From Fimbriimonas ginsengisoli Gsoil 348 (GTDB lineage: Bacteria; Armatimonadota; Fimbriimonadia; Fimbriimonadales; Fimbriimonadaceae), in NCBI GenBank assembly GCA_945881865.1, contig CAMCVK010000003.1, forward strand, positions 212,456 to 276,455: a stretch of DNA of 64,000 nt, in the 5' to 3' direction. A model generated the notes under the pieces. That model searched no databases. It was not told the origin of the DNA and saw only the letters and a program-made list of their open reading frames with translations. How positions within the stretch are numbered: the first letter of the stretch is position 1; every line of letters begins with the position of its first letter. A program made the position numbers and the translations under genes. Positions 44,099-53,377 of this stretch are shown piece by piece.

Positions 44099-45015
44099 CA
44101 GGCTTCCACCAAATATCGGAAGATCGATTCCAGATTGTTGTCCGGACTGCTGAACCCGTCGATCTGCAAGCCTTCGTCAATGACCAACTGCGGCAAATAG
44201 TCGTAGAACTGGCCCGGCTCCCGGGTTTGCAGCTCCAGCGCGTTGCCGCGCGGGTCGAACTGGACGTTGAGCACGTACGGCAGCCGCACCAGATACGTCG
44301 CGACCTCGCGCGGGGCCGGCGTTTCGATGCGAACCCGGTGCGGGTACTTGTCGATGAGCTCGCGGATGGCGCTGAGGTCGCCTGCGGCGAGCAAACGTCC
44401 TCGATTGAGGAGCAAAATCGACCGCGTCATTTGCTCGACCTCGAACAGGATGTGCGAGCTAACCAGAATCGTCTTGCCTTCTTGCGAAAGGGCGCCGAGC
44501 AGATCGATGAATTCTCGCCGACCGACCGGGTCGAGCCCGTTCAGCGGCTCATCCAGCAGAATCACTTTCGGTTCGTGCAGGATCGCTTGCGCAAGCTTGA
44601 TGCGCTGACGCATGCCTTTTGAGTAACCGGCGATCTTTCGGTCGGCGCGGTCGGCCATTCCGACTCGCTCCAGAACCTGCTGCGTTCGCGACTTCGCCTC
44701 GGCCGCGGAGAACCCGTTGAGCCGCGCCAGATGCTGGACGAACCAACGGCCCGAGCGATGCTCGTAAAAGTTGTCGATCTCGGGGCAGTAGCCGAGGATC
44801 TTGAAGACTTCTGGGTTGGCAAACGGCTGATGACCGAACACCGAGATGCTCCCGGTCGTGGGTTGAATCTGCCCCGTCACCAGGCGTATGAGCGTGCTTT
44901 TACCGGCTCCATTCATGCCCAGAAGCGCGGTGATGCCCGGGCCCACCTGGCAAGAAACATCGTTCAGGCCGATGACCTGACCATACCAACGCGAAACGTG
45001 ATCGAGCTGGATCAT
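44098..45015 (-). CDS. ABC transporter ATP-binding protein (second pair)
   Basis: A 305-residue ATPase. Walker A is GMNGAGKST at about residue 33, the signature is YSKGMRQRIKLA and Walker B is VILLDEPLNGLDP. About 80 residues beyond the core form a C-terminal domain. The start at 45015 (MIQLDHVSRWYG) is the normal one and overlaps the upstream permease stop by 4 nt. Confidence 0.94.
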   Translation of the reverse strand: MIQLDHVSRWYGQVIGLNDVSCQVGPGITALLGMNGAGKSTLIRLVTGQIQPTTGSISVFGHQPFANPEVFKILGYCPEIDNFYEHRSGRWFVQHLARLNGFSAAEAKSRTQQVLERVGMADRADRKIAGYSKGMRQRIKLAQAILHEPKVILLDEPLNGLDPVGRREFIDLLGALSQEGKTILVSSHILFEVEQMTRSILLLNRGRLLAAGDLSAIRELIDKYPHRVRIETPAPREVATYLVRLPYVLNVQFDPRGNALELQTREPGQFYDYLPQLVIDEGLQIDGFSSPDNNLESIFRYLVEA

Positions 45016-45971
45016 CCGATCACCTCGACGGCGCGCACCCGACGCCAGGCGGCAAACAACGCGACCGCGCACACAAGGGCGGTAAGCAGCAAGGCCACGG
45101 TGAGGTTAGGCGCGGGAATCGGTGTCGCCGGGTTGCGCGGCATGAAGCCGAACGGCGGGGAACCCTTCGTGTTGAGAATCGCCTTTGCGATGCCGGTTTG
45201 GATGCCGTCAATACTCGCATAGGTTAGGTACTGAACCGCATCCGGTGCCTTTCCTTTGCTGAACTGGAAGAAGAAGCTCATCAGCACGGTGAAGAAGTTG
45301 CTGAGGAAGTAGATTCCGGCGTAAGTCGCTCCGGCCAGGCGGCCCTGGTTAAAGAGCGAGCTGACCCCAACGATGAGGCTGGAATGGATGGCGGCCGAAA
45401 TCGCCACCACGACAACCATCTTCGGCAAAATCCATGGGTCGGCCGAGATGAATCCGTACTGCGAGAACGTGAGCGCACCGTACACGTAAAAAAGCAGCGT
45501 CGGGGTGCCGAGCAGAACGAAGAGCGGCAAGAAGACGCCGATCCATTTTCCGACCAGGTAATCCAACTTGCTACACGGCTTGCTGAGATACACCAGCAGC
45601 GCGTTCGCCCGATTGTCGTTGGCGATTGTGCCCGAGCCGATCATTAGCGTAACCAGCAAGAGTGACAGTTGCGCGAACACGAATCCGTTAAGGAATTGAT
45701 CCTTCCAGACAATCCCCTCTAGGAACTGCTCCATGGCCACTTTTGCCATTTCACTTCCCGCCGCATTCTGTTCGACAAAGAACAGAATGATGATCATGAT
45801 GATGTAGTACCAACCCGACGCCGCCATCAGGAACCAGAGGCTCTTCTTCTTGAGCGCTTGGGCGATGCTTTGCCGCGCGATGACCCACCACATTTGGTTC
45901 GGCGGCAGCAGCTTGCCGTCGTAGTTGCGGTAACGAAGGTCGGCGATGGGGCCGGTTGGGTTTGGCGTCAT
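45012..45971 (-). CDS. ABC-2 type permease (first pair)
   Basis: A 319-residue inner-membrane protein with six hydrophobic segments. The loop IANDNRANALLVYLSKPCSKLDYLVGKW is the ABC-2 signature region. The 40-residue polar N-terminus (PIADLRYRNYDGKLLPP) is common in ABC-2 permeases of this group. It overlaps its partner ATPase upstream by 4 nt. Confidence 0.88.
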   Translation of the reverse strand: MTPNPTGPIADLRYRNYDGKLLPPNQMWWVIARQSIAQALKKKSLWFLMAASGWYYIIMIIILFFVEQNAAGSEMAKVAMEQFLEGIVWKDQFLNGFVFAQLSLLLVTLMIGSGTIANDNRANALLVYLSKPCSKLDYLVGKWIGVFLPLFVLLGTPTLLFYVYGALTFSQYGFISADPWILPKMVVVVAISAAIHSSLIVGVSSLFNQGRLAGATYAGIYFLSNFFTVLMSFFFQFSKGKAPDAVQYLTYASIDGIQTGIAKAILNTKGSPPFGFMPRNPATPIPAPNLTVALLLTALVCAVALFAAWRRVRAVEVIG

Positions 45972-46888
45972 GCTTGCAGCACCTCAAGGAAGGCTTCTTC
46001 GAGCGATCTTTCGGCGACCCGGAACCCGCGCACCTGGGTTTTCGTGGTTCGGGCGATTCGTTGGACTCGCAGATGGATTTCCGCCGGACTCGCATTGGCT
46101 TGAACCCGGATTGTGGTTCGGGCACCCGGCAGAACCGTCATCCCGTCTTCGATGAGCGCACGGTTAAACGCCGGGTTCAGTTCCTTTAGCTCGACATCGA
46201 CCGGGTGGCCGGCGAGTTTTTTCAGCTCGGCAATGGTTCCGGCGGCGCGAAGCTGACCTTTCATCACCACGATCACGCGGTCGCAGACGCGCTCGATGTC
46301 TGGCAAGACGTGCGAGGAGACCAACACGCTGAGTCCGCCGCCGTGGGAAACGGTTCGAACTAGGTCCAGCATGTCTTCGCGTCCGGCCGGGTCGAGCCCG
46401 TTCGTGGGCTCGTCGAGCAGTAGGAGCTTGGGGCCATGCACCAGAGCCTGGGCCAGCTTAATGCGCTGCTTCATGCCGGTGCTATAGGTTTCGACGTTTC
46501 GGTAGCGGGCTTCGCCGAGGCCGCAGTACTCCAGCACTTCGTGGGCGCGGCGCAGGGCGTCGGCGGCGGGCATTCCGGCCAGTTCGCCCGCGAAGGCGAC
46601 GAAGCCGACGCCGGACATGCCGGGAATGTGGCAATCCTGCTCGGGCATCAGGCCGATGAGCTGGCGGAGGCGCCGCTCGCCCTTTGTGATATCGAGCCCG
46701 AAGACCTCGCCCGTGCCCGTTTCGGGCCGGACGAAGCCGAGGAGGGTTTTGATGAGCGTGGTTTTTCCGGCGCCGTTTGGCCCCAGAAGGCCCGTCGAGC
46801 CTTCCGGAATTTCGCAGGAAAACTGGTTTAGCGCGGTAAACGATCCGTACCGCACGGTTAGATTTTGGAGGGTGGCAACAAAACTCAA
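45968..46888 (-). CDS. ABC transporter ATP-binding protein (first pair)
   Basis: A 306-residue ATPase, first gene of the operon. Walker A is GPNGAGKTT, the signature YSTGMKQRIKLA, Walker B LLLLDEPTNGLDP. The start is the weak point: no ATG lies close to the domain; TTG at 46888 gives a product beginning LSFVATLQNLTVRYG, the usual position for this family, while a longer form would begin at 46999. The C-terminal domain resembles that of the second ATPase. Confidence 0.9.
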   Translation of the reverse strand: MSFVATLQNLTVRYGSFTALNQFSCEIPEGSTGLLGPNGAGKTTLIKTLLGFVRPETGTGEVFGLDITKGERRLRQLIGLMPEQDCHIPGMSGVGFVAFAGELAGMPAADALRRAHEVLEYCGLGEARYRNVETYSTGMKQRIKLAQALVHGPKLLLLDEPTNGLDPAGREDMLDLVRTVSHGGGLSVLVSSHVLPDIERVCDRVIVVMKGQLRAAGTIAELKKLAGHPVDVELKELNPAFNRALIEDGMTVLPGARTTIRVQANASPAEIHLRVQRIARTTKTQVRGFRVAERSLEEAFLEVLQA

Positions 46889-47003
46889 GGGCGCATCTCT
46901 ACCGGCTTGGAGGTGAACCGACTTTACAGGATATCCACGCGGCTTGTTTCTCTGCCGGGCCTTTTGGGGCGCTACGGGGCCGGATGTAGAAGTCGTCAAC
47001 CCA

Positions 47004-49313
47004 TCAAAGCCGGACCCGGAACTGGAGTGCCGCGTAGCCGTCGATCTGGAAGTGCTCGATCCGCAGCCGGTGCGAGCCTTTGGGAATCGTAGCGCGGTAG
47101 ACGGTCGGCCCCTGGTACTTCCAAGCGTCGGCGATCACGAGCTGATCGTCGATGTAGAACCGCAGTCCATCGTCGGCAGTGATCTCCACCGGCACGTCGG
47201 TCGGCAGGTTGACCGTCCCGGTGGCAACGGTCGCGAAATACGTCGAGGGCACCTTCGGCGCAAACGCCCCGAAACCGGCATAGTTCAGATCGCTTGTTTC
47301 GGCGGTCGCAAGCGGCGCGTTCTGCCGGAAAAGCTCGTTGTTGCGCGGGTCTTGGGTTCCTTTCTCCCACGGATAGAACGTCACGTTCCAGCGAATTGGG
47401 ACGCGGCTCATGCGCAGTCCGAACGAAACCGCCTTCCCGGCAGGCGACTCGATCCCGCGATAGTCAACCGTTTTTCCTCCGACGTACCGAAGCGAGACCG
47501 CGGTGAGACCAACCGTCGTGTCGTCGAACTTTAGGTTCACCTTGCCCGGCACCGTGCCCTCGGAGGCGGATAGCGAAACGCCCTGTGCGTCGACCAGTTT
47601 CCACTTTCCAGCAGGACCCAGGACGTCGTACCGAATTGCCCCGTCAGGCATCCGTTGCTCGGGTCGCGCGGGCACCAGCAACGGGCGGAGCCCGTCATAC
47701 GGCCCCCATTGATCGACCAAAATCGTGCGCCAGCCGCGTTTGGTTCCTCGTTTCAAGAATGGGTCGATTCCGCCCACCATTTTCTTTGGGGCGGGGATAG
47801 CGTCGGATGTCACGGCAATCTGGATTTCAGACGCATCGCGCCGAATCGATACCGACCGGTATGGCGGCACGGCTAGAGGGTTCCAGGTGGTTAGGAATCG
47901 CCGGTCGTACTCCGCGTCGCTGGTGAAGGTCCTCGTGAGGGCCGTCGCCGGGGGGAGAGGCTTTCCGTGACCGCCGAGCTCAAACGCGGCTCCCGGCGCG
48001 AGGGCAGGCATCGAAGTCGCCGTGTACCGGGTGACGTCTGCGCCGCTTTTCATCGTCGCCCCAGCAAACGTAAAGCCGGAGCAGTCGCCTTTCAGCTCGA
48101 GTAGCTTGCCAACCGGCCCGTATGTGTTGTCCCCGACACGCACGTCTTTTGTGCTTCGAAGGTTGAAAACTGTTGAAACCGTATTAGAAAACTCGTTTCC
48201 GGTGATCTCGTAACCCCGCGAATTAGTTTCGCGCTTCTTCGCATAGCCCCAGTTTGGATCTTGCGTCGCATTCTGCCAAAGCCTCACGTCGGTTTCGTTT
48301 CGGTAGAACGCGTTGTCCGCTATCGAATTCTGTTGCCCATGCTCCAGCGCAATCCCGTCGGTGTTATAGGCAAAGATGTTTCCGCTTATATTTGAGTCAT
48401 ACGAGTAGCCGCCCCAAAGGCCGTGCCAACACTCCATGACTAGATTATTAGCGAACACGTTACGGCTAAAAGTAGCCTCGATTCCATTCGTTGGGGCGTG
48501 GGAAAAGTCGTTGCCGTATACGAGGTTATCGTTGCAGCCTCCTTTGCCGGAGTCCATCGTGGTCTGCCCGGCCCAAAGGAAGAAGCCATCCCCGCCATGG
48601 GTCACCGAGTTGTAGGCAAACACGTTCTCGTTGGACTGCTCGTAGATCAAAATTCCGGCGCTATCCTGACCCCGGTTGTATTTGCCGTAGCTGAATCCGC
48701 GCACGCAGTAGTCGATCTTGTTGTGCTGGATAACGTTGTTGGAACTCCGGTACATGCCGAGACCAATTCCGCTCAGGAAGGAAAAGTTGTTATTCCATAC
48801 CTTTCCATTTTGGGAGCGGGTCATCATCAAGCCGTTCTGGCCACCGGTGATCTTGGTTCCGCGAACCTCGAAGTTTCGGCATCCGTCGAGGTAGATTCCC
48901 GCGCCAAATCGAAGCCATTCGCCCTTCTCGTTGTTGTGGTAGCTCATCCAATCCGACGCGTCTTCTCGCTCCGGAGTAGACAGCAATCGCGGTTTGTAGT
49001 TATCGGAAAAGTCGCCGTTGATAATGCGTAAGCCATCGGCGTTTACCGCGCGTAGACCAACCATATAGCCCCGCACATTGGCGTTTAAGATCGTGACGTT
49101 CTTTGCCCGGACTTCAATACCTAGTCCCACCCGCTTATCTGGGTCCACTGAGCGGGGCGTCCCACGAAGCTCAAACCGACTCAGGTCAACCACCGCGCCT
49201 GGCTTGTCAATCACCATCGCCGGTTTATCCAGCCCCGGCGATGGCCGAAGCTGGGCCACGCGCTCCGCGGCTGGCGAGGAAGCCAAAAACAGAAGAAAAA
49301 GCGGCGCGACCAT
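47004..49313 (-). CDS. Secreted right-handed beta-helix protein with PA14-like C-terminus
   Basis: A 769-residue exported protein (signal MVAPLFLLFLASSPAA). Residues about 40-420 form a right-handed parallel beta-helix of repeated N-rich coils (GTKITGGQNGLMMTRSQNG, NNVIQHNKIDYCVRGF, NENVFAYNSVTHGGDGFFLW, SNISGNIFAYNTDGIALEHG), of the NosD/pectate-lyase-like type. After a beta-rich linker, residues 660-769 look like a PA14-type carbohydrate-binding domain (ITADDGLRFYIDDQLVIADAW). It probably binds or cleaves a polysaccharide. TATGAT (49320-49325) ends 6 nt before the ATG. Confidence 0.88.
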   Translation of the reverse strand: MVAPLFLLFLASSPAAERVAQLRPSPGLDKPAMVIDKPGAVVDLSRFELRGTPRSVDPDKRVGLGIEVRAKNVTILNANVRGYMVGLRAVNADGLRIINGDFSDNYKPRLLSTPEREDASDWMSYHNNEKGEWLRFGAGIYLDGCRNFEVRGTKITGGQNGLMMTRSQNGKVWNNNFSFLSGIGLGMYRSSNNVIQHNKIDYCVRGFSYGKYNRGQDSAGILIYEQSNENVFAYNSVTHGGDGFFLWAGQTTMDSGKGGCNDNLVYGNDFSHAPTNGIEATFSRNVFANNLVMECWHGLWGGYSYDSNISGNIFAYNTDGIALEHGQQNSIADNAFYRNETDVRLWQNATQDPNWGYAKKRETNSRGYEITGNEFSNTVSTVFNLRSTKDVRVGDNTYGPVGKLLELKGDCSGFTFAGATMKSGADVTRYTATSMPALAPGAAFELGGHGKPLPPATALTRTFTSDAEYDRRFLTTWNPLAVPPYRSVSIRRDASEIQIAVTSDAIPAPKKMVGGIDPFLKRGTKRGWRTILVDQWGPYDGLRPLLVPARPEQRMPDGAIRYDVLGPAGKWKLVDAQGVSLSASEGTVPGKVNLKFDDTTVGLTAVSLRYVGGKTVDYRGIESPAGKAVSFGLRMSRVPIRWNVTFYPWEKGTQDPRNNELFRQNAPLATAETSDLNYAGFGAFAPKVPSTYFATVATGTVNLPTDVPVEITADDGLRFYIDDQLVIADAWKYQGPTVYRATIPKGSHRLRIEHFQIDGYAALQFRVRL

Positions 49314-49364
49314 GAACGTATCATAGCCGTGCCGGCACTCATTTCGGCAAACGAGATTCCGCCT

Positions 49365-50924
49365 ATGGTTACCGCCGCCCTCATATCCCTTCTCGCCCTT
49401 CCAGAAAGCCCGACGGCGGTGTCCGCCAAGATCGTCGGCGCGTCCCTCTTCAAAAACGGCTACGCCGTGGTCGTTCGAGAAATCCCGGTCGAACGGGACG
49501 GCACCTACCTCCTCGCGGAAGTTCCGCAGTCCAGCTTAGGCACGCTCTGGTTCTCGTTCAGCAGCCAGGGCAATCGTGGAAAACTGGTGGAAATCACCTC
49601 CACCACCGCCAAAAAGTCGAACCCGTACAACTTCGCCAACCTGGAACAGATCCTGCGGGGCAACGTCGGAAAGACGCTTACCCTCACCTACAACATGGTG
49701 AACGGCCCGCAAACGGTCACGGGCGTCCTCAAATCTGCCGAAGGATCGCTCGTCGTGATCGAGGCAGAATCCAAGACCCTCGCCATCCAGCGCGAAGTCG
49801 TCACCCAGATCAGCTCCGAGAAAGGCGGGTTGGTGTACGGCGCGAGCATCGAAACGACGACGCGCGGACTTCGGTTCCGTACCACGGGCGGAAAGGGCGC
49901 CATCGTGATGGTCGGGCTGGAACAAGGTCTTTCGTGGGCACCCAGCTACGCGGTCGACATGACCGACAAGAAGAAGCTGACCCTCGTGGCGAAGGCGACC
50001 ATCCTCAACGACTTGGACAACCTGAAAGCGATCGAGCTCAAGCTCATCACCGGCTTCCCGAACGTGCCGTACGCTCAGTTTTTGGACCCGCTGATTAGCG
50101 GGCAATCGATCGGCGAGTTTGGAAACATGCTCAACGGGATCGGGCAGGCGGGAATGCCCGGCGGCATGGGCGGAATGTTGACCCAAAACGCACCAGCGCC
50201 GGCCGCTCGTTTCGCCATGGCCGACATGGCGGTTTCCGTCCCTTCGACCGGTGCCGGTGGCGAACAAAAAGAGGATCTCTTCTTCTACAAGCAGCCGGGC
50301 GTAACGTTGGACAGAGGCGACCGCGGGTCCTACACGATGTTCCAGATCGTCAGCGATTATGAGGAGTTGTACGCGCTAGACCTAGACGATTCGACGACCA
50401 ATAACGTGGAGTACCGGGGCGTCGCCGCCGGTCCGCAGGATGTCTGGCATAGCCTGAAGTTCAAGAACAACGGCGCACAACCACTCACCACCGGAGTCGC
50501 GACGACCTTCTCGGGCGGCGAAGTCGTTGGGCAAGACAAGCTTTCGTATATCCCGGTTGGCGGGGACGCCGAGCTCAAGATCAACAAGTCGCTGGACATC
50601 CGCGCCGAAGTCACCGAAGAGGAAGAGTCTCGCGAGCGCGGCGCCATCAAGAATGGTCAGGGCTACCCGCTTTTTGATCTTGTCACGGTGAAGGGCACCT
50701 TGGAGGCAACCAACCTGAAGCCGGTAAAGATCAAGTTCCGCGTCCGAAAGGACCTCACGGGCGAGGTGATCGAGGCTCCCGAAAAGCCGGTGGTAACCAA
50801 GACGACTCGTGGACTTTCCCAAGTCAACACGACGAGCCGACTCATCTGGAACAGCGAGATTGAGCCGGGCAAGAAGCTGAACCTGAGCTACCGATACAAG
50901 CTTTACGTGCGTACCCAGGGCTGA
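49365..50924 (+). CDS. Secreted DUF4139-like protein
   Basis: About 519 residues. A hydrophobic signal (MVTAALISLLALPESPTAVSA) precedes a domain with KNGYAVVVREIPV, YLLAEVPQSSLGTLWF and LSWAPSYAVDM, resembling the DUF4139/mucoidy-inhibitor-like fold of exported proteins with unknown function. A Gly/Met-rich linker (GMPGGMGGMLTQNAPAP) splits it from a C-terminal beta domain. A GTG at 49329 is an alternative start. It is divergent from the beta-helix gene, with only about 50 nt between starts. Confidence 0.72.
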   Translation: MVTAALISLLALPESPTAVSAKIVGASLFKNGYAVVVREIPVERDGTYLLAEVPQSSLGTLWFSFSSQGNRGKLVEITSTTAKKSNPYNFANLEQILRGNVGKTLTLTYNMVNGPQTVTGVLKSAEGSLVVIEAESKTLAIQREVVTQISSEKGGLVYGASIETTTRGLRFRTTGGKGAIVMVGLEQGLSWAPSYAVDMTDKKKLTLVAKATILNDLDNLKAIELKLITGFPNVPYAQFLDPLISGQSIGEFGNMLNGIGQAGMPGGMGGMLTQNAPAPAARFAMADMAVSVPSTGAGGEQKEDLFFYKQPGVTLDRGDRGSYTMFQIVSDYEELYALDLDDSTTNNVEYRGVAAGPQDVWHSLKFKNNGAQPLTTGVATTFSGGEVVGQDKLSYIPVGGDAELKINKSLDIRAEVTEEEESRERGAIKNGQGYPLFDLVTVKGTLEATNLKPVKIKFRVRKDLTGEVIEAPEKPVVTKTTRGLSQVNTTSRLIWNSEIEPGKKLNLSYRYKLYVRTQG

Positions 50925-50933
50925 GCATCGCGA

Positions 50934-50960
50934 TTCGGAGGTGGAAAATTCACCTCCGAA
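50934..50960 (+). promoter_or_regulatory. Perfect hairpin before the GH5 gene
   Basis: TTCGGAGGTG (50934-50943) pairs exactly with CACCTCCGAA (50951-50960) around a 7-nt loop, 10 nt after the DUF4139-like stop. No T-tract follows, so it could be a weak terminator, a processing site or an operator for the GH5 gene. Confidence 0.55.
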
Positions 50961-50991
50961 CGCCAAAATGGCCTTGATTAAAGGAATAATC

Positions 50992-52836
50992 ATGCCTACC
51001 ATGTGGCTCGTAACGATGCTCGCCCTCACAATGCAAACCAACGCCGCCCCGGCGAAGGCGTTGCCGACGTTGCGTATGAACGGCCAGGAAATGGTGGACC
51101 CGAAGGGCCGACCCATCACGCTGAAGGGCTGCAACGCGGGCAACTGGCTCATTCTAGAGATGTGGATGCTGGGCATGGACCCGAAGCTTGGGTTCGTCCC
51201 GAAAGACGAGTACGACCTAACCGAGACCCTGACGACCCGGTTTGGCGAGGCCGAAAAGGACCGGCTGATGGACTTGTACCGGGAGAATTGGATGCGCGAG
51301 CGCGACTGGAGGGCGATCCGTTCGTTCGGATTCAACCTCGTTCGGTTGCCGTTCAACTATCGGCTGCTGGAGGACGACCGCCGTCCGATGCAGCTAAAGC
51401 CCAACGCGTTTAAGTGGCTGGACCGCGCGGTGAACGAGGCTGAAAAGCAGGGGCTCTACGTGATTTTGGACCTTCACGGCATCCAGGGCGGCCAAAGCGT
51501 CTACGACCATACCGGCCGAAGCGAGCAGAACAAAGTTTGGACCGAACCGGCAAACCAAGACCGAGCGGCGTGGCTCTGGGTCAAGATCGCCGCGCGCTAC
51601 AAGAATCGCTCCGCCGTCGTAGCCTACGATCTTTTCAATGAGCCTTACGGCGGAACCAAACCGCAGCAAGTTGAGCTGTTCAAGCGGCTGTATCCGGCGG
51701 TTAGGGCGGTGGACGGCGAAAAGTTAATCCTTGCCCACGGCAACTACGACAATTTCGACCATTACGGCGACCCCAAAGCGAATGGTTGGAAGAACGTCGG
51801 CTTCCAGATGCACTTCTATCCCGGCCTGTTCGGTAACGGTTCACCCACCGAGCAGATTCAGGCCGCCCATCTGCGCTCGATGGACAACTTTGAGGCACTG
51901 CAGAACAAGCTGAACGTGCCGTTGCTCATCGGCGAGTTCAATGTCGTGTTCAAAAACGCCGGCGGGGCGAACATGATGCGCCGCCACTACGACACCTACG
52001 CGAAGCACCGCTGGATGGCGACCATGTGGAGCTACAAAACCACCGGCACGCAAGGCGGGATTAGCCCGGACGGCTGGGCCATGGCCACCAACGCCAAGCC
52101 GCTGCCACAAATTGACTTTCAGAAGGACAGCCTTGCGGCAATTGAGTCGAAGTTCAAGGCGTTCGGAACCATCCCGCTTGCGATCAACGAGCCGTTGCGC
52201 ACCGTCATGACGGCGAAGTCGCCGAAGCTCCCGCCGCTTCCCGAGCCGCCCGCGCGCCTATTGGTGGCTCCGGCAAACGACCCGGTTCCCGGCTTTGAAG
52301 CTTCCGATATCGGCGGCGCGAAGGTCGCGGGTGGGCAGAAAGTCGAAGGTCCGAGCATCACGCTCTACGGCGCGGGGCGCGACATCTGGGGCGAGCGCGA
52401 CCAGTTCCGATTCATTTCCAAAGAGACCACCGGCGACTTCGATCTTGAGGTTACGGTGGACTCATTGGCCGACACCGGCGCGTACCCGAAGGCCGGGCTG
52501 ATGCTTCGCGTCGGCACCGATCCTTCCGCCGCAACCGTCCTGCTTTCCGTCTTCGCAACCGCCGAGGTTCAGATGGCCACCCGAGAAACGGCGGGCGGAA
52601 CCATGCAGGGCACCGGCACGACCCCGGGCACGTTCCCAGGCATGCGGCTTCGCATCGAGCGTCGAGGCGAGACGATCACTACCTTTGCCCGGACGGCGAG
52701 TGCGACCGAGTGGAAAGAAGTCGGCCGCGCCAAACTCCCGGTTGGGCCGCTTCGGGCCGGCGTGATTGCTGCCAGCCACGCCGACGATCAACTGACGACG
52801 GCCGTCTTCCGAGACCTTCGCCTCACGCCGCGGTAG
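50992..52836 (+). CDS. Glycoside hydrolase family 5 protein
   Basis: A 614-residue secreted beta-glycanase (signal MPTMWLVTMLALTMQTNA). The barrel starts GCNAGNWLILEMWM; the acid/base Glu217 is in YDLFNEPYGG and the nucleophile Glu315 in LLIGEFNVVF, so it should be active, probably on beta-1,3-, beta-1,4- or beta-1,6-glucans. Residues about 430-614 form a second domain like DUF1349/concanavalin-type (RFISKETTGDFDLEVTVDSL). AAGGA (50981-50985) is the Shine-Dalgarno sequence that decides the ATG at 50992 over upstream GTG/ATG codons. Confidence 0.9.
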   Translation: MPTMWLVTMLALTMQTNAAPAKALPTLRMNGQEMVDPKGRPITLKGCNAGNWLILEMWMLGMDPKLGFVPKDEYDLTETLTTRFGEAEKDRLMDLYRENWMRERDWRAIRSFGFNLVRLPFNYRLLEDDRRPMQLKPNAFKWLDRAVNEAEKQGLYVILDLHGIQGGQSVYDHTGRSEQNKVWTEPANQDRAAWLWVKIAARYKNRSAVVAYDLFNEPYGGTKPQQVELFKRLYPAVRAVDGEKLILAHGNYDNFDHYGDPKANGWKNVGFQMHFYPGLFGNGSPTEQIQAAHLRSMDNFEALQNKLNVPLLIGEFNVVFKNAGGANMMRRHYDTYAKHRWMATMWSYKTTGTQGGISPDGWAMATNAKPLPQIDFQKDSLAAIESKFKAFGTIPLAINEPLRTVMTAKSPKLPPLPEPPARLLVAPANDPVPGFEASDIGGAKVAGGQKVEGPSITLYGAGRDIWGERDQFRFISKETTGDFDLEVTVDSLADTGAYPKAGLMLRVGTDPSAATVLLSVFATAEVQMATRETAGGTMQGTGTTPGTFPGMRLRIERRGETITTFARTASATEWKEVGRAKLPVGPLRAGVIAASHADDQLTTAVFRDLRLTPR

Positions 52837-52898
52837 TTGGAACAAAATTTTCCGATTTGGGATTAGGAAAGACACGTCAAACTATTCGTAGGAATTTC

Positions 52899-53357
52899 AT
52901 GAAGCTCAACCCCATTTTCAAACTCTCCGGCGTGCTTGCAGCGGCCCTCGTTCTCAGCGGCTCGGCCCTGGCAAAGGGTAGCGAATGGCTCACCTCGTAC
53001 GACAAGGCCGTCGCGATGGCGAAGAAAACCAATAAGCCAATTCTGGTGGACTTCACCGGCAGCGATTGGTGCACCTGGTGCATCCGATTGGACAAAGAAG
53101 TTTTCAAAACCGCGGACTTCAAGAAGTGGGCGAAGGCCAACGTCGTTCTGCTGTCGCTGGACTTCCCGCAGTCGACCCCGCAGCCCGCAAAGCTGAAGCA
53201 GCAGAACGAGAAGCTTGCCAGCAAGTACGGAGTGCAGGGCTTCCCGACGGTGCTGTTTTTGAACGCCGCCGGCAAAGAGCTCGGTCGATCGGGATATGAG
53301 GAAGGCGGACCCAAGAAGTGGATCGCCGGAGCCAGCAAGATCGTTAAGGCGAAGTAG
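52899..53357 (+). CDS. Secreted thioredoxin-family protein
   Basis: A 152-residue exported thiol protein. Signal peptide MKLNPIFKLSGVLAAALVLS ends near SALA; the thioredoxin-like domain has the active site GSDWCTWCIRLD and the cis-Pro YGVQGFPTVLFLNAAG. It is of the DUF255/DsbD-gamma-like type. It follows GH5 by 62 nt with an AGGAA sequence before the ATG. Confidence 0.93.
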   Translation: MKLNPIFKLSGVLAAALVLSGSALAKGSEWLTSYDKAVAMAKKTNKPILVDFTGSDWCTWCIRLDKEVFKTADFKKWAKANVVLLSLDFPQSTPQPAKLKQQNEKLASKYGVQGFPTVLFLNAAGKELGRSGYEEGGPKKWIAGASKIVKAK

Positions 53358-53377
53358 GTCGCGCTAAACTGGGAGGC

